A stretch of DNA of 9,965 nucleotides, from contig DATKZC010000013.1 in the NCBI GenBank assembly GCA_035528175.1, positions 1 through 9,965 of the forward strand, read 5' to 3'. The number at the start of each line of letters is the position of its first letter. Position 1 is the first letter of the stretch. The DNA comes from JAHILA01 sp035528175. Its GTDB lineage: Bacteria; Patescibacteriota; Minisyncoccia; RBG-13-40-8-A. Shown piece after piece: positions 1-5,821 of the stretch. Position numbers and translations under genes: made by a program. A model generated the notes under the pieces. That model had not been told where the DNA came from. It searched no databases and saw only the letters and a program-made list of their open reading frames with translations.

Positions 1-1
1 C

Positions 2-118
2 GTCAAATTAAATATCAAACTTATCAATCCAGTAGCACTGGAAGAAAAACAAAGATTTGCCATTCGAGAAGGAGGCAAGACAGTCGGCGCGGGAGTGGTC
101 ACTAAAATCATCAAGTAA
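2..118 (+). CDS. tuf: Elongation factor Tu, C-terminal end (5' truncated by window edge)
   Basis: EF-Tu is the GTPase that delivers aminoacyl-tRNA to the ribosomal A site. Only the last 38 residues are here. They read VKLNIKLINPVALEEKQRF followed by AIREGGKTVGAGVVTKIIK and a TAA at 116-118. The REGGKTVGAGVVTKI ending is the near-invariant tail of domain III, the beta-barrel that contacts tRNA and EF-Ts. The GTPase domain lies upstream of the window. The stop is 13 bases before rpsJ, the usual str-operon order (tuf then S10), so the two are probably co-transcribed. Identification of the fragment is secure; nothing can be said about the rest of the gene. Confidence 0.95.
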   Translation, partial: VKLNIKLINPVALEEKQRFAIREGGKTVGAGVVTKIIK

Positions 119-131
119 TTTATTCAAAATA

Positions 132-470
132 ATGGTCAAAAAGAAAGAAATCGGAACTGAAGATACAAAGCAGCGTTTGAGAATAAAGATCAAAGCGTTT
201 GATCATAAAATTGTTGATCAATCAGCCAAGCAGATTATTGAGATTGCTGAGAGATACGGGGCCGAAGTAGTTGGTCCAATACCATTACCAACCCATATTC
301 AGAAATATACGGTTAATCGTTCAACTTTTGTTCATAAGAACGCGAGGGAACAGTTTGAGATGAGAACCCATAAGCGCGTAATTGATATACTTAATCCAGC
401 GCCGAAGATTATTGATGCATTGATGAATTTAAACTTGCCTGCAGGAGTAGATATAGAGATTAAGATGTAA
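132..470 (+). CDS. rpsJ: 30S ribosomal protein S10 (uS10)
   Basis: S10 is a small-subunit head protein and, as NusE, can also join NusB in transcription antitermination. The 112-residue product contains RLRIKIKAFDHKIVDQSAKQ, the GPIPLPTHIQKYTVNRSTFVHKNAREQFEMRTHKR signature in sequence, and the LPAGVDIEIKM end, all typical. I chose ATG 132, which gives MVKKKEIGTEDTKQRLRIK. The same frame is open back to a TTG at 57, but that would overlap tuf and add 25 residues no S10 has. No Shine-Dalgarno sequence precedes ATG 132. The gene sits 13 bases after tuf and is followed by the only long gap in the block (107 bases), so it probably belongs transcriptionally to the str operon. Confidence 0.96.
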   Translation: MVKKKEIGTEDTKQRLRIKIKAFDHKIVDQSAKQIIEIAERYGAEVVGPIPLPTHIQKYTVNRSTFVHKNAREQFEMRTHKRVIDILNPAPKIIDALMNLNLPAGVDIEIKM

Positions 471-471
471 C

Positions 472-495
472 TACAAATTACTAAATGAATTTGTA
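472..495 (+). repeat. AT-rich inverted repeat just after rpsJ
   Basis: TACAAATT at 472-479 and AATTTGTA at 488-495 are exact reverse complements around an 8-nt spacer, starting two bases after the rpsJ stop codon. In RNA this would be a weak 8-bp hairpin because seven of the pairs are not needed to be GC-rich and only one G-C pair is present in each arm. It may be part of a structured leader ahead of rplC or the 3' end structure of the rpsJ message. AT-rich DNA makes chance inverted repeats common, so the functional reading is tentative. Confidence 0.4.
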
Positions 496-533
496 TTAAT
501 AAAATAGATAGAAAATACAGCTAGCTGAGTTAG

Positions 534-557
534 AAATACCGGGTAGCCGGTATTTTT
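534..557 (+). terminator. Rho-independent terminator or attenuator between rpsJ and rplC
   Basis: AAATACCGG (534-542) and CCGGTATTT (547-555) form a perfect 9-bp stem closed by a GTAG loop, and the 3' arm runs into five consecutive T residues (553-557). This is the shape of an intrinsic terminator, with four G-C pairs next to the loop. It lies 64 bases after the rpsJ stop and 20 bases before the rplC start, in the only long gap of the block. It could end the tuf-rpsJ transcript, or act as an attenuator that lets a fraction of polymerases into the S10-spc genes. The stem and T-tract are seen directly; termination strength is inferred. Confidence 0.6.
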
Positions 558-577
558 CATTAGCATTTTCGCATAGT

Positions 578-1186
578 ATGATAAAATTTATAATTGGGGA
601 AAAAGTCGGAATGACTCAAATATATGACAAGAGGGGAATGGTTGTACCAGTTACTGTTATTGAAGCTGGGCCGTGTTTTATTACTCAAATCAGAACAAAA
701 GAACCCAAAAAAGATGGCTATAATGCTGTCCAGATTGGATTTCAAGAATTAAAGCCACAAAAAATAAAAAAGCCGTTAAAACAAAAACCATTTAAATACC
801 TGAAAGAATTTAGAGGAGATATAGATATTACAAAATTTAAAACTGGCGACAAAATTGATGTTTCAATTTTTCAAGAAGGAGATAAGATAAGAATTTCGGG
901 GACTTCCAAAGGCAAGGGATTCCAGGGAGTGGTAAAAAGACACGGGTTCAGGGGCGGTTCGGCTTCCCATGGAGATCCTCATAGTTTAAGAAAACCCGGT
1001 TCTATTGGTTGTAGTTTTCCAGAAAGAGTAATGAAGGGAAAAAGAATGGCTGGTCATATGGGCATTGATAGAATCACGGTCAAAAATTTAAAAATCGCCG
1101 CAATCGATGTAGAGAATAATTTATTAGCAGTTTCTGGCGCAGTCCCGGGTCCCAATGGCGGATTAATCGAAATTCAAACTATTTAA
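578..1186 (+). CDS. rplC: 50S ribosomal protein L3 (uL3)
   Basis: L3 is an early-assembly 23S-binding protein whose long loop reaches towards the peptidyl-transferase centre. The 202-residue product starts MIKFIIGEKVGMTQIYDKRG, has the family core GTSKGKGFQGVVKRHGF, then GSASHGDPHSLRKPGSIG and MKGKRMAGHMG, and ends with the typical GAVPGPNGGLIEI. Length is close to the usual 205-210. The loop after GSIG reads CSFPERVMKG, so the glutamine that PrmB methylates in E. coli (Gln150) is not present. ATG 578 is the natural start and has no Shine-Dalgarno sequence. It follows the 107-base leader and lies 2 bases before rplD. It is probably the first gene of the S10-spc transcript here. Confidence 0.97.
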   Translation: MIKFIIGEKVGMTQIYDKRGMVVPVTVIEAGPCFITQIRTKEPKKDGYNAVQIGFQELKPQKIKKPLKQKPFKYLKEFRGDIDITKFKTGDKIDVSIFQEGDKIRISGTSKGKGFQGVVKRHGFRGGSASHGDPHSLRKPGSIGCSFPERVMKGKRMAGHMGIDRITVKNLKIAAIDVENNLLAVSGAVPGPNGGLIEIQTI

Positions 1187-1188
1187 TT

Positions 1189-1830
1189 ATGATTAAAGTA
1201 TTGGTCCATAATTTAGACGGAGAACAAGTGGGCACAACAAGTTTGCCAGAGGAAATTTTTGGCGTGAAAATTAATAATGATTTAATTTATCAGGCAGTAA
1301 ACGCCCAAATGGCAAACAGCCGTTTTCATTTAGCTCATGCTAAAGACAGAAGCGAAGTGAGAGGTGGAGGCAAAAAACCATGGAGACAAAAGGGAACTGG
1401 CCGCGCTAGGCATGGTTCAATCCGTTCTCCTTTATGGAGAGGCGGTGGCGTGACTTTTGGACCAAAGCTTGAGGAAAATTTTGAGAAAAAAATTAATAAA
1501 AAGGCCAAAAGAAAAGCTCTTTTTATGGTTTTAACTTCAAAGGTTCAAGACAAAGAATTGATTGTTTTAGATGAATTAAAAATAAAAGAACCGAAGACAA
1601 AAAGAATGGCTGAAATTCTTGGTAAAATCCTTAAAGAAATCAAAAAACCGAGCGTATTGATAATTATTCCCAAAAAAGACGAAAATATAATTATTGCCAG
1701 TAAAAATATTCCTAGCACAAAAATAATATTTGCCAACAGTTTAAATGTTTTAGATTTATTATCATTTAAATATTTACTAATAGATAAAGAAGCAATTAAG
1801 ATGATTGAAAAAACCTATGGGACTGTTTAA
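1189..1830 (+). CDS. rplD: 50S ribosomal protein L4 (uL4)
   Basis: L4 binds domain I of 23S rRNA and sends an extended loop into the exit tunnel, where it helps form the constriction with L22. In E. coli it also represses its own operon. The 213-residue product shows the tunnel-loop signature around residues 60-85: EVRGGGKKPWRQKGTGRARHG followed by SIRSPLWRGGGVTFGP. The C-terminal half (LIVLDELKIKEPKTKRM, then LLSFKYLLIDKEAIKMIEKTYG) is the normal globular domain. Length fits the family. The start is ATG 1189, two bases after rplC. Its 3' end overlaps the preferred rplW start by 14 bases, which suggests coupled translation. Confidence 0.97.
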   Translation: MIKVLVHNLDGEQVGTTSLPEEIFGVKINNDLIYQAVNAQMANSRFHLAHAKDRSEVRGGGKKPWRQKGTGRARHGSIRSPLWRGGGVTFGPKLEENFEKKINKKAKRKALFMVLTSKVQDKELIVLDELKIKEPKTKRMAEILGKILKEIKKPSVLIIIPKKDENIIIASKNIPSTKIIFANSLNVLDLLSFKYLLIDKEAIKMIEKTYGTV

Positions 1831-2224
1831 TGTTTTTAAAAAGAAACCCGCCGCAAGCGCAAAGCGCAAGCAGGCGGGCCCGCCACAATCCAAGAGTTTG
1901 GGCGGGGAACTGATTAAAAGGGCGCCGATGAAAAAGAAGGAAATTGCAGCTACAATACTTTTAAAAGAACCACATATTAGCGAGAAGGCGACTAATCTTT
2001 CCGAGAGCGGAAAATATATTTTTAAAGTTTATCCCAATGCTAATAAATCAGAAATTAAAAAAGCTATTGCCAGCCTTTATGGTGTAGTGGTCAAAAACGT
2101 CAACATCATCAATATCAAAACTAAAAGAAGAATAATGAAAGGTAGAATTGGCGAAAAGCCAGGATACAAAAAAGCCATTATTACCCTAGAGGGAGGTCAT
2201 AAAATTGAGATTTTGCCACATTAA
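1817..2224 (+). CDS. rplW: 50S ribosomal protein L23 (uL23) with long N-terminal extension
   Basis: L23 sits at the polypeptide exit and is the docking site for trigger factor and SRP. The family core is clear: LKEPHISEKATNLSESGKYIF, VYPNANKSEIKKAIASLYGV, VVKNVNIINIKTKRRIMKGR and a GHKIEILPH end. Start choice matters. ATG 1817 gives 135 residues with an MGLFNVFKKKPAASAKRKQ extension and overlaps rplD by 14 bases. ATG 1928 gives 98 residues, the normal bacterial length, and would leave a 97-base gap. I prefer 1817 because the frame is open and basic extensions of the MGLF-FKKK type are, from memory, common in CPR L23. A TTG at 1805 is also in frame. The extension contains two GC-rich inverted repeats (1847-1906) unlike the AT-rich surroundings. 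No Shine-Dalgarno sequence precedes 1817 or 1928. Confidence 0.9.
   Translation: MGLFNVFKKKPAASAKRKQAGPPQSKSLGGELIKRAPMKKKEIAATILLKEPHISEKATNLSESGKYIFKVYPNANKSEIKKAIASLYGVVVKNVNIINIKTKRRIMKGRIGEKPGYKKAIITLEGGHKIEILPH
1847..1906 (+). repeat. Tandem GC-rich inverted repeats inside the L23 N-terminal extension
   Basis: CCCGCC at 1847-1852 pairs with GGCGGG at 1873-1878. The interior adds GC/GC pairs (1853-1854 with 1870-1871) and a GCGC-AAA-GCGC tip (1857-1867), giving a long imperfect hairpin. Directly after it, CCCGCC at 1879-1884 pairs with GGCGGG at 1901-1906 across a 16-nt loop. The junction 1873-1884 is itself a perfect 12-bp palindrome. The whole stretch is in frame and encodes residues 11-30 of the 135-residue L23. 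Its base composition stands out sharply from the AT-rich flanks. It resembles a dispersed palindromic element that has been absorbed into the gene, but copies elsewhere cannot be seen from this window. Confidence 0.6.
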
Positions 2225-2239
2225 GAAGTCAAACTTCTT
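2223..2239 (+). repeat. 17-nt intercistronic hairpin module, copy 1 (rplW/rplB)
   Basis: AAGAAGT (2223-2229), loop CAA (2230-2232) and ACTTCTT (2233-2239) form a perfect 7-bp stem. The first two bases are the AA of the rplW stop codon, and the 3' arm ends 8 bases before the rplB ATG. The same design recurs at 5821-5837 and 8706-8722. No poly-T terminator tail is evident, so a role in translation initiation, RNA processing or as a small dispersed repeat is more likely than termination. Confidence 0.7.
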
Positions 2240-2247
2240 TACTAATT

Positions 2248-3090
2248 ATGAAAAATTATAAACCAACAAGTCCAGGCACAAGAGGAAGAATCGGCATTGA
2301 ATACAGTAAGGTTTTAACTACCAGTAAGCCGAAAAAATCTCTTCTTGGGTCTTTCAAGAAACAAGCTGGCCGAAATAAACAAGGCAGGATTACTGTCAGG
2401 CATCAAGGTGGAGGACACAAACAATTGTACCGCATTGTTGATTTTAGAAGAGACAAGATAGATATTCCGGCTAAAGTAAAAACTATTGAATATGATCCGA
2501 ATAGGTCAGCTTTTATTGCTTTGATTTGTTATGCTGATGGAGAAAAAAGATATATTTTAGCTTCACAAGAGATGAAAGTCGGAGATGAAATTATTACATC
2601 CGAGAAAACAATTATTAAACCCGGAAACAGAATGGCGCTTAAAAATATTCCAGTTGGAACTTTTGTTTATAATATTGAATTAATTCCTAGTCAGGGTGGG
2701 AAGATTGTCCGCACGGCTGGTTCTGGCGCGCAAGTAAGCGCCCAAGAAGGTCGACATGTTCATTTAACTCTTCCTTCTACGGAAATTAGGATGGTAAAAG
2801 CAGATTGTATGGCAACAATAGGCGCATTAAGCAATCCTGAGCATATTTTTACTAACATGGGAAAGGCCGGCAGAATGAGATGGAAGGGAGTAAGGCCAAG
2901 AGTTAGGGGAACAGCGATGAATCCAGTTGACCATCCTCACGGCGGAGGAGAGGGCAGGACACCAATTGGTTTGCGCAGAGGACCAAAAACTCCTTGGGGT
3001 AAACAGGCCTTTGGCGTTAAAACCAGGAAAACCAGAAAATATTCCGATACATTTATAATTAAAAGAAGAATTCACAAGAAACGTAAATAA
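2248..3090 (+). CDS. rplB: 50S ribosomal protein L2 (uL2)
   Basis: L2 is one of the most conserved ribosomal proteins. It is needed for subunit association and for the peptidyl-transferase centre. The 280-residue product has the usual length. It shows YKPTSPGTRGR at the start, RHQGGGHKQLYRIVDFRRDK around 51-70, the SH3-like region with GGKIVRTAGSGAQVSAQEG, and the catalytic-centre loop MNPVDHPHGGGEGRTPIG, with the conserved His at residue 229 in DHPH. It ends in the basic FIIKRRIHKKRK tail. ATG 2248 is the only sensible start. It lies 23 bases after rplW, and a 17-nt hairpin fills most of that gap. S19 follows 4 bases later. Nothing is missing. Confidence 0.98.
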   Translation: MKNYKPTSPGTRGRIGIEYSKVLTTSKPKKSLLGSFKKQAGRNKQGRITVRHQGGGHKQLYRIVDFRRDKIDIPAKVKTIEYDPNRSAFIALICYADGEKRYILASQEMKVGDEIITSEKTIIKPGNRMALKNIPVGTFVYNIELIPSQGGKIVRTAGSGAQVSAQEGRHVHLTLPSTEIRMVKADCMATIGALSNPEHIFTNMGKAGRMRWKGVRPRVRGTAMNPVDHPHGGGEGRTPIGLRRGPKTPWGKQAFGVKTRKTRKYSDTFIIKRRIHKKRK

Positions 3091-3094
3091 AAGC

Positions 3095-3439
3095 ATGACA
3101 CGAAGTTTAAAAAAGGGTCCCTGTGTGGATGAAAAATTAATAGAGAAAGTTAAGAAATTAAAGTCCGGAGACAAAACCATAATTAAAACATGGTCTCGCG
3201 ACTGCACTATAACGCCGGAAATGTTAGGATTTACTTTTGGCGTACATAATGGCAAAGACCATATTGCGGTTTTTGCAACCGAAGAAATGGTCGGCCATAA
3301 ATTAGGAGAATTTTCTCCGACCAGGAAATTCACCCGCCATGGAGGCAAGATGCAAAGAGAAATCGAAAAAGGCACAGAAGAAAAAACATCAGCACCAGCA
3401 CCAATATCAACGTCAGCGCCTGCTGTTAAAACTAAATAA
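3095..3439 (+). CDS. rpsS: 30S ribosomal protein S19 (uS19) with Ala/Pro-rich tail
   Basis: S19 is a head protein of the small subunit, close to the A-site finger and to S13. The product begins MTRSLKKGPCVDEKLIEKV and carries KTWSRDCTITPEMLGFTFGVHNGK, HKLGEFSPTRKFTRHG in full, as expected. The family is usually about 92 residues; this protein has 114. The extra 20 or so follow GGKMQREIEKG and read as an Ala/Pro/Thr/Ser stretch with a repeated TSAPA unit and a lysine end. The tail is probably disordered. The gene sits 4 bases from rplB and 4 bases from rplV. No Shine-Dalgarno sequence is visible upstream. Confidence 0.97.
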   Translation: MTRSLKKGPCVDEKLIEKVKKLKSGDKTIIKTWSRDCTITPEMLGFTFGVHNGKDHIAVFATEEMVGHKLGEFSPTRKFTRHGGKMQREIEKGTEEKTSAPAPISTSAPAVKTK

Positions 3440-3443
3440 AAAT

Positions 3444-3971
3444 ATGGAAATTAAAGCCAATTTAAATTATTTAAGGATTGCTCCGAGAAAAGTCAGGTCA
3501 GTGATTGATTTAATCAGGGGCAAAGAAATAAAAGAAGCAGAAGCCCAGTTGAAATTTATCAGCCGAAGGGCAGCGGCTCCAGTTTTAAAACTTGTGAAAT
3601 CGGCTATTGCCAATGCCAAGAATAATTTTAATCTTGAAAAGGAAAATTTATTTATTAAAGAAATTAGAGTTGATGAAGGCGTTCCCAACAAAAGATGGAT
3701 GCCAGTTTCAAGGGGTAGGGCGCATCCGATTATGAAAAGGACAAGCCACATAAATCTGGTATTAGGAGTCAAAGAAGGGGTTAAAATAAAAAAAGCCCAA
3801 CCCGTAAAATCAATAGAAATGGAAGAAACTCCAAAAGAGGCGCCTTCGGCTACGGTCGTGTCCACCCAGAAACCGGAAAAACCGAAATATAGACCGCCTA
3901 AGGAAATTAAAAAAGGAAAGGGATTTATTGGAAGTATTGCAAAAAAAGTATTTAGAAGAAAATCAATGTAA
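3444..3971 (+). CDS. rplV: 50S ribosomal protein L22 (uL22) with ~60-residue C-terminal extension
   Basis: L22 binds all 23S domains, and its beta-hairpin lines the exit tunnel opposite L4. ATG 3444 gives MEIKANLNYLRIAPRKVRSV, the normal N-terminus. The frame runs upstream to 3339 inside rpsS, but that extension has no family counterpart. The core ends after the hairpin signature: VDEGVPNKRWMPVSRGRAHP, then IMKRTSHINLVL, at about residue 112. The protein continues to 175 residues where about 110-115 is usual. The tail is rich in Lys, Pro, Glu and Thr and ends in a basic segment, GFIGSIAKKVFRRKSM, that could form a short amphipathic helix. The tail could contact rRNA near the exit; that is inference. 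rpsC follows 2 bases later. Confidence 0.96.
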   Translation: MEIKANLNYLRIAPRKVRSVIDLIRGKEIKEAEAQLKFISRRAAAPVLKLVKSAIANAKNNFNLEKENLFIKEIRVDEGVPNKRWMPVSRGRAHPIMKRTSHINLVLGVKEGVKIKKAQPVKSIEMEETPKEAPSATVVSTQKPEKPKYRPPKEIKKGKGFIGSIAKKVFRRKSM

Positions 3972-3973
3972 TT

Positions 3974-4624
3974 ATGAGTCATAGAGTCCATCCAAAAGTT
4001 TTTAGAATAAAAGGCATTGAAAACTGGCAGTCGCAGTGGTTCAGCAAGAAAAACTACAAAAGCAATTTGGAGCAGGATATTAAAATCCGCGAATTTTTGA
4101 AAAAGAAATTAAAGTCGGCAGTGGTTGATGAAATAATAATAAAGCGTTCGGCTAATTCTATTCATATTATAATTAAAGCTTCCAGGCCGGGTATTATTAT
4201 CGGCCGCGGAGGAGCTGGAATTCAAGAGATTAAGAAGCAAGTTATCAGCAAGGTTTTTAAAGGGAAAATAAAAGGCATAGACATTAAAATAGATGTAGAG
4301 GAAATTAGAAAAGCCGAAACTAAGGCAAGTATTATTGGTCAGGCAATTGCTGAACAGCTGGAGAGAAGGATGCCTTTCAGGCGTGTAATTAAACAGACAA
4401 TCGAAAAGGCAATACAGAATCCAGAGGTTAAGGGAATTAAGGTTTCTGTTTCCGGGCGGTTGAATGGTTCAGAAATGGCCCGTAATGAAAAATTAATTAA
4501 GGGTAGCTTACCCCTTCAGACAATTAGGGCAAATATTGATTATGCTCAGATTAATGCTTACACAATTTACGGCGTAATCGGAATAAAAATTTGGATAAAT
4601 AAAGGAGAAGTATTTGAAAAATAA
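3974..4624 (+). CDS. rpsC: 30S ribosomal protein S3 (uS3)
   Basis: S3 lines the mRNA entry channel and contributes to helicase activity there. The 216-residue product begins MSHRVHPKVFRIKGIENWQS, has a type II KH domain with its GxxG loop as GRGG at residues 77-80 (IIIGRGGAGIQEIKK), and the C-terminal domain signature GRLNGSEMARNEKLIKGSLP with LQTIRANIDYA. Length is within the bacterial range, toward the short side because it stops soon after IGIKIWINKGEVFEK. ATG 3974 is 2 bases after rplV. The stop is followed by a single base and then the preferred rplP ATG, a TAATATG arrangement favouring re-initiation. Confidence 0.97.
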   Translation: MSHRVHPKVFRIKGIENWQSQWFSKKNYKSNLEQDIKIREFLKKKLKSAVVDEIIIKRSANSIHIIIKASRPGIIIGRGGAGIQEIKKQVISKVFKGKIKGIDIKIDVEEIRKAETKASIIGQAIAEQLERRMPFRRVIKQTIEKAIQNPEVKGIKVSVSGRLNGSEMARNEKLIKGSLPLQTIRANIDYAQINAYTIYGVIGIKIWINKGEVFEK

Positions 4625-4625
4625 T

Positions 4626-5033
4626 ATGCAGCCCAAAAAAGTAAAACATAGAAAATGGCATAAAGGCAGAAGAAGGTTTAAAGGAAATTCCAAGGGTGGA
4701 ACAGAATTAAATTTTGGAGCTTTTGGATTAAAGGCAGACGGCACAAAATGGATAACTGCTAGACAGATTGAATCGGCCAGAAAAACAATAGCCCATCGTT
4801 TGCAAAAGGGCGGCAAGCTTTGGATTAGAATTTTTCCCGATAAGCCAGTGACCCAAAAAGGGCAGGAGGTGCCGATGGGTGGTGGCAAGGGAAGCGTTGA
4901 ACATTATGTCGTTGCTGTTAAGCCAGGTAGAATACTTTTCGAAATAGATGGAGTTTCTGAGGAAATTGCAAAAGAGGCAATAAAATTAGCTAGCCATAAA
5001 CTGCCGATTAGAACAAAGTTTGTAAAAAAGTAA
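4626..5033 (+). CDS. rplP: 50S ribosomal protein L16 (uL16)
   Basis: L16 contacts A-site tRNA and organises the central protuberance side of the large subunit. From ATG 4626 the protein is 135 residues, the normal length. It reads MQPKKVKHRKWHKGRRR, then FGLKADGTKWITARQIESAR, IRIFPDKPVTQKG and the KLPIRTKFVKK end. A TTG at 4614, inside rpsC, would add MKNN; an AAGGAG at 4602-4607 sits 6 bases before that TTG, so its use cannot be excluded. The family alignment favours 4626, since L16 normally starts within a residue or two of the QPK motif. At the position of E. coli Arg81, the hydroxylated residue, this protein has proline (QEVPMGGGKG). rpmC follows 3 bases later. Confidence 0.96.
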   Translation: MQPKKVKHRKWHKGRRRFKGNSKGGTELNFGAFGLKADGTKWITARQIESARKTIAHRLQKGGKLWIRIFPDKPVTQKGQEVPMGGGKGSVEHYVVAVKPGRILFEIDGVSEEIAKEAIKLASHKLPIRTKFVKK

Positions 5034-5036
5034 ATT

Positions 5037-5234
5037 ATGAAAATAAAAGAACTCAGACAAAAAACAGAAAAAGAATTGAAAGAAACTTTTATTCATTTAA
5101 GAGATAATCTTAGAGAGTTGAGGTTTAATTTAGCCAGTGGGAAAGTGAAGAATATTAATGAAATTCATAGAACCAGACGCGATATTGCTAGAATATTAAC
5201 ACTTCTGAAACAACATGGACAAGAAAACAAATAA
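5037..5234 (+). CDS. rpmC: 50S ribosomal protein L29 (uL29)
   Basis: L29 is a small two-helix protein beside L23 at the tunnel exit. The 65-residue product, starting MKIKELRQKTEKELKETFIH, shows the LRDNLRELRFNLASGKVKNI segment with the family's typical LR-LRF-x-x-A-S/T-G pattern, followed by RRDIARILTLLKQ. Length is normal. The last 20 bases overlap the start of rpsQ in another frame, so the C-terminal QHGQENK is encoded by the same DNA as the S17 N-terminus. Translation of the pair is probably coupled. Confidence 0.95.
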   Translation: MKIKELRQKTEKELKETFIHLRDNLRELRFNLASGKVKNINEIHRTRRDIARILTLLKQHGQENK

Positions 5235-5451
5235 AAGAATATTAAAAGGCGTAGTAGTTTCTGATAAAATGGATAAAACCATTGTGGTTTTGGTTGAAAG
5301 AATCAAAGAACATCCTAAATACAGACGAAGATATCGTGTTTCTAAAAAATACAAAGCTCATGATTCAGAGAAAAAATATCATATCGGGGATAAGGTTTCT
5401 ATTCAGGAATGTGGACCAATATCAAAAGAAAAAAGATGGATAGTTTTATAA
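5215..5451 (+). CDS. rpsQ: 30S ribosomal protein S17 (uS17)
   Basis: S17 is a primary 16S-binding OB-fold protein of the small-subunit body. The 78-residue product contains KGVVVSDKMDKTIVVLVERI, HPKYRRRYRVSKKYKAHD, GDKVSIQECGPISKEKRW, all family hallmarks, and ends at the start of the last strand (IVL). It is slightly shorter than E. coli S17. The start at ATG 5215 lies inside rpmC, giving a 20-base overlap. It is the natural start because MDKKTNKRILKGVV aligns with the family N-terminus. No Shine-Dalgarno sequence is visible. rplN follows after 4 bases. Confidence 0.96.
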   Translation: MDKKTNKRILKGVVVSDKMDKTIVVLVERIKEHPKYRRRYRVSKKYKAHDSEKKYHIGDKVSIQECGPISKEKRWIVL

Positions 5452-5455
5452 TTAT

Positions 5456-5821
5456 ATGATTCAGGCAGGAACAAATTTAGTTGTAGCTGATAATACTGGA
5501 GCGAAAGCAATCCGGGTATTTAAAGTTTTAGGTGCAACTAGGCGTAGATATGCTCAAATTGGCGATATCGTTGTAGCTTCAATTAAGGATGTTGAACCCA
5601 GAAAATTAGTTAAAAAGAAAGAAATAATCAGAGCGGTAATTGTTAGGCAGAGAAAATCTTTGCGTAGAAAAGACGGCAGTTATATCAGATTTGATGATAA
5701 TGCAGCCGTGATTTTGGACGGAAAAGAACCAAAAGGAAACAGAATCTTTGGTCCAGTAGCCAGAGAATTGAAAAATAGGGGTTTTGATAAGATAATTTCA
5801 TTAGCACCTGAAGTATTATAA
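5456..5821 (+). CDS. rplN: 50S ribosomal protein L14 (uL14)
   Basis: L14 lies at the subunit interface, takes part in bridges to 16S rRNA, and is the binding site of the silencing factor RsfS in other bacteria. The 121-residue product is nearly the standard 122 and has the full signature: MIQAGTNLVVADNTGAKAIR, then GDIVVASIKD, VKKKEIIRAVIVRQRKSLRR, RFDDNAAVILDGKEPKGNRI and FGPVARELKNRGFDKIISLA. It starts at ATG 5456, with no Shine-Dalgarno sequence. The stop codon overlaps the second copy of the 17-nt hairpin module by one base. Confidence 0.98.
   Translation: MIQAGTNLVVADNTGAKAIRVFKVLGATRRRYAQIGDIVVASIKDVEPRKLVKKKEIIRAVIVRQRKSLRRKDGSYIRFDDNAAVILDGKEPKGNRIFGPVARELKNRGFDKIISLAPEVL

Noticed and set aside
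57..131. Upstream in-frame extension of rpsJ to TTG 57 (and similar extensions of rplV, rplE and rplR)
   Set aside because: They overlap the preceding genes, begin with TTG in several cases, and add residues not found in the families; the downstream ATG matches the known N-termini.
491..505. Possible promoter for rplC with a TAAAAT -10 box at 500-505
   Set aside because: No acceptable -35 box lies at the right distance, and A/T-rich hexamers are expected by chance here.
2725..2742. GGCGC/GCGCC inverted repeat in rplB
   Set aside because: Only 5 bp around an 8-nt loop, in codons for the conserved SGAQVSAQ region of L2, with no insertion relative to the family.
2827..3375. 182-codon open frame on the minus strand across rplB and rpsS
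   Set aside because: It lies antisense to two highly conserved genes, and its translation has no recognisable family or plausible initiation context. It is a by-product of codon bias on the other strand.
3467..3991. 174-codon open frame on the minus strand across rplV
   Set aside because: Fully antisense to L22. The hydrophobic translation is the usual mirror of a lysine-rich AT-biased gene.
4499..4516. GGGTA-GCT-TACCC hairpin with the same geometry as the intercistronic modules
   Set aside because: It is inside rpsC and encodes the conserved KGSLPLQ segment with no extra residues. The arms do not match the module consensus, so it is most likely coincidence.
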